Source of the DNA: Tropicibacter sp. Alg240-R139 | GTDB taxonomy: Bacteria; Pseudomonadota; Alphaproteobacteria; Rhodobacterales; Rhodobacteraceae | Reading direction: 5' to 3' | DNA length: 64,000 nt | NCBI RefSeq assembly: GCF_900537075.1 | Contig: NZ_UNRA01000004.1 | Coordinates: forward strand, 132,572-196,571 | Shown: piece after piece, positions 63,080 to 64,000 of the stretch | Layout: each line of letters starts with the position of its first letter | How positions within the stretch are numbered: position 1 is the stretch's first letter | Notes under the pieces: model-generated | Database searches by the model: none | What the model was told of the DNA's origin: nothing | Seen by the model: the letters and a program-made list of their open reading frames with translations, nothing else | Made by a program: the position numbers and the translations under genes

Positions 63080-64000
63080 ATGAAAAAGCTACTGAGTGGT
63101 GCCGCTTCGGCCCTGGTGATGGGGGCCGCGAGCTTTGCCGCTACATCGGCCTTGGCAGCGGATGAGGTCAAACTGCAGCTGCAGTGGGTGACCCAAGCGC
63201 AATTCGCCGGGTATTACGTGGCGCTCGACAAAGGATATTACGGCGAAGAGGATCTGGATGTGACCATCCTGCCGGGTGGCCCGGACATCGCACCGCCGCA
63301 GGTGCTGGCGGGTGGTGGCGCGGATGCCATGCTGAACTGGATGCCGTCGGCGCTGGCAGCCCGCGAAAAGGGCCTGCCGGTGGTCAACATTGCGCAGCCT
63401 TTCAAGTCGTCGGGTCTGATGCTGACCTGCTGGAAGGACACCGGGATCACCGGGCCGCAGGATTTCAAGGGTAAGACCATCGGCGTCTGGTTCTTTGGCA
63501 ACGAGTACCCGTTCCTGAGCTGGATGAGCCAGGAGGGGATCAGCACCGATGGTGGTGATGATGGCGTGACGGTTCTGAAGCAGGGCTTTAACGTTGATCC
63601 GCTGCTGCAACGCCAGGCAGACTGTATCTCGACCATGACATACAACGAATACGGTCAGGTGCTGGATGCGGGCGTGTCCGAGGATGAGCTGGTGACCTTC
63701 AAGTACGAAGACATGGGCGTCGCCACGTTGGAGGACGGGATCTATGTGCTGGAAGACAAGCTGAGCGATCCGGCATTCAAGGACAAGATGACCCGCTTTG
63801 TGCGTGCTTCGATGAAGGGCTGGAAATACGCCGAAGCGAACCCGGATGAAGCGGCAGGTATCGTGCTGGACAATGACGCCAGCGGTGCCCAGACCGAAGC
63901 GCATCAGGTGCGTATGATGGGCGAAATCGCCAAGCTGACTGCGGGCAGCAATGGCGCACTGGACCCGGCGGATTTCGACCGAACGGTAAGCACGCTGCTG
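63080..64000 (+). CDS. ABC transporter substrate-binding protein (NMT1/ThiY-like), partial
   Basis: The frame is open to the right edge (at least 307 residues). It has a signal peptide ending SALA (about residue 26) and the NMT1/THI5-type pattern LQLQWVTQAQFAGYYVALDK, then GYYGEEDLDVTI. This group binds pyrimidine precursors, and the gene context points to uracil, thymine or a dihydropyrimidine. ATG follows AAGGAGAAAAG. The C-terminus is off the window. Confidence 0.88.
   Translation, partial: MKKLLSGAASALVMGAASFAATSALAADEVKLQLQWVTQAQFAGYYVALDKGYYGEEDLDVTILPGGPDIAPPQVLAGGGADAMLNWMPSALAAREKGLPVVNIAQPFKSSGLMLTCWKDTGITGPQDFKGKTIGVWFFGNEYPFLSWMSQEGISTDGGDDGVTVLKQGFNVDPLLQRQADCISTMTYNEYGQVLDAGVSEDELVTFKYEDMGVATLEDGIYVLEDKLSDPAFKDKMTRFVRASMKGWKYAEANPDEAAGIVLDNDASGAQTEAHQVRMMGEIAKLTAGSNGALDPADFDRTVSTLL

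Overview
The window looks like a chromosomal segment of a marine alphaproteobacterium of the Rhodobacterales (Roseobacter-type Rhodobacteraceae). Grounds for this are the rpoH-rluD, Suv3-like helicase/S4 protein/fdxA/carD and ribB-ribH-nusB neighbourhoods, a tRNA-His lacking G-1 and carrying A73, an alphaproteobacterial LexA box (GTTC-N7-GTTC), TRAP transport, and short GC-rich intergenic repeats. No rRNA operon, CRISPR array, prophage or intact insertion sequence was seen.

Layout. 1-2283: the edge of an interspersed repeat, decayed IS200/IS605 and IS481 transposase genes, and a proline-racemase-family enzyme. 2427-8355: ribB, ribH, nusB, a solo LuxR-type regulator, an ArsR/SRPBCC pair with twin operator-like palindromes, SOS-controlled mmcB, a GNAT protein and tRNA-His. 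8798-15910: a catabolic operon (Rieske oxygenase, choline-sulfatase-like sulfatase, SDR, BKACE, SDR, carnitine-3-dehydrogenase-like enzyme) ending against a convergent GlxA/CdhR-type AraC regulator. The gene set resembles carnitine/betaine catabolism with a sulfate ester added. 16592-25942: rluD, rpoH with a rich regulatory leader, an RNA methyltransferase, a CDF transporter, a frameshifted conserved gene, a GNAT-membrane fusion, pepF, a hydrolase and an SCP2 protein. 26024-33362: TPR protein, Suv3-like helicase, S4 protein, fdxA, carD, a SigZ-like sigma factor broken at a T8 run, a GST, and a K+ channel with a zinc ribbon. 33548-48456: cobS/cobT, a KefB-type antiporter, an Lrp regulator beside 4-hydroxyphenylpyruvate dioxygenase, a PilM/PilP-like membrane protein, a SIMPL protein, a MerR/DUF2938 pair, metY, a glycosyltransferase-like protein and an outer-membrane protein. 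48471-52977: a TRAP transporter, 3-hydroxyanthranilate dioxygenase and a ChrR-like cupin.

53136-64000 (open at the right edge) is an apparently complete reductive pyrimidine-degradation locus: preT, preA, a RutR-type repressor, beta-ureidopropionase-type amidohydrolase, dihydropyrimidinase, and an ABC importer with an extra small membrane protein and a ThiY-like binding protein. A perfect RutR-like box (TTTGACC-N4-GGTCAAA) lies between the repressor and the amidohydrolase gene. The most distinctive observations are the sulfatase/Rieske/carnitine-type cluster, the repeat family, the rpoH leader, the SigZ frameshift run, the PilM-PilP-like fusion and the RutR regulon. Starts were chosen by Shine-Dalgarno position and family fit; no database search was possible.
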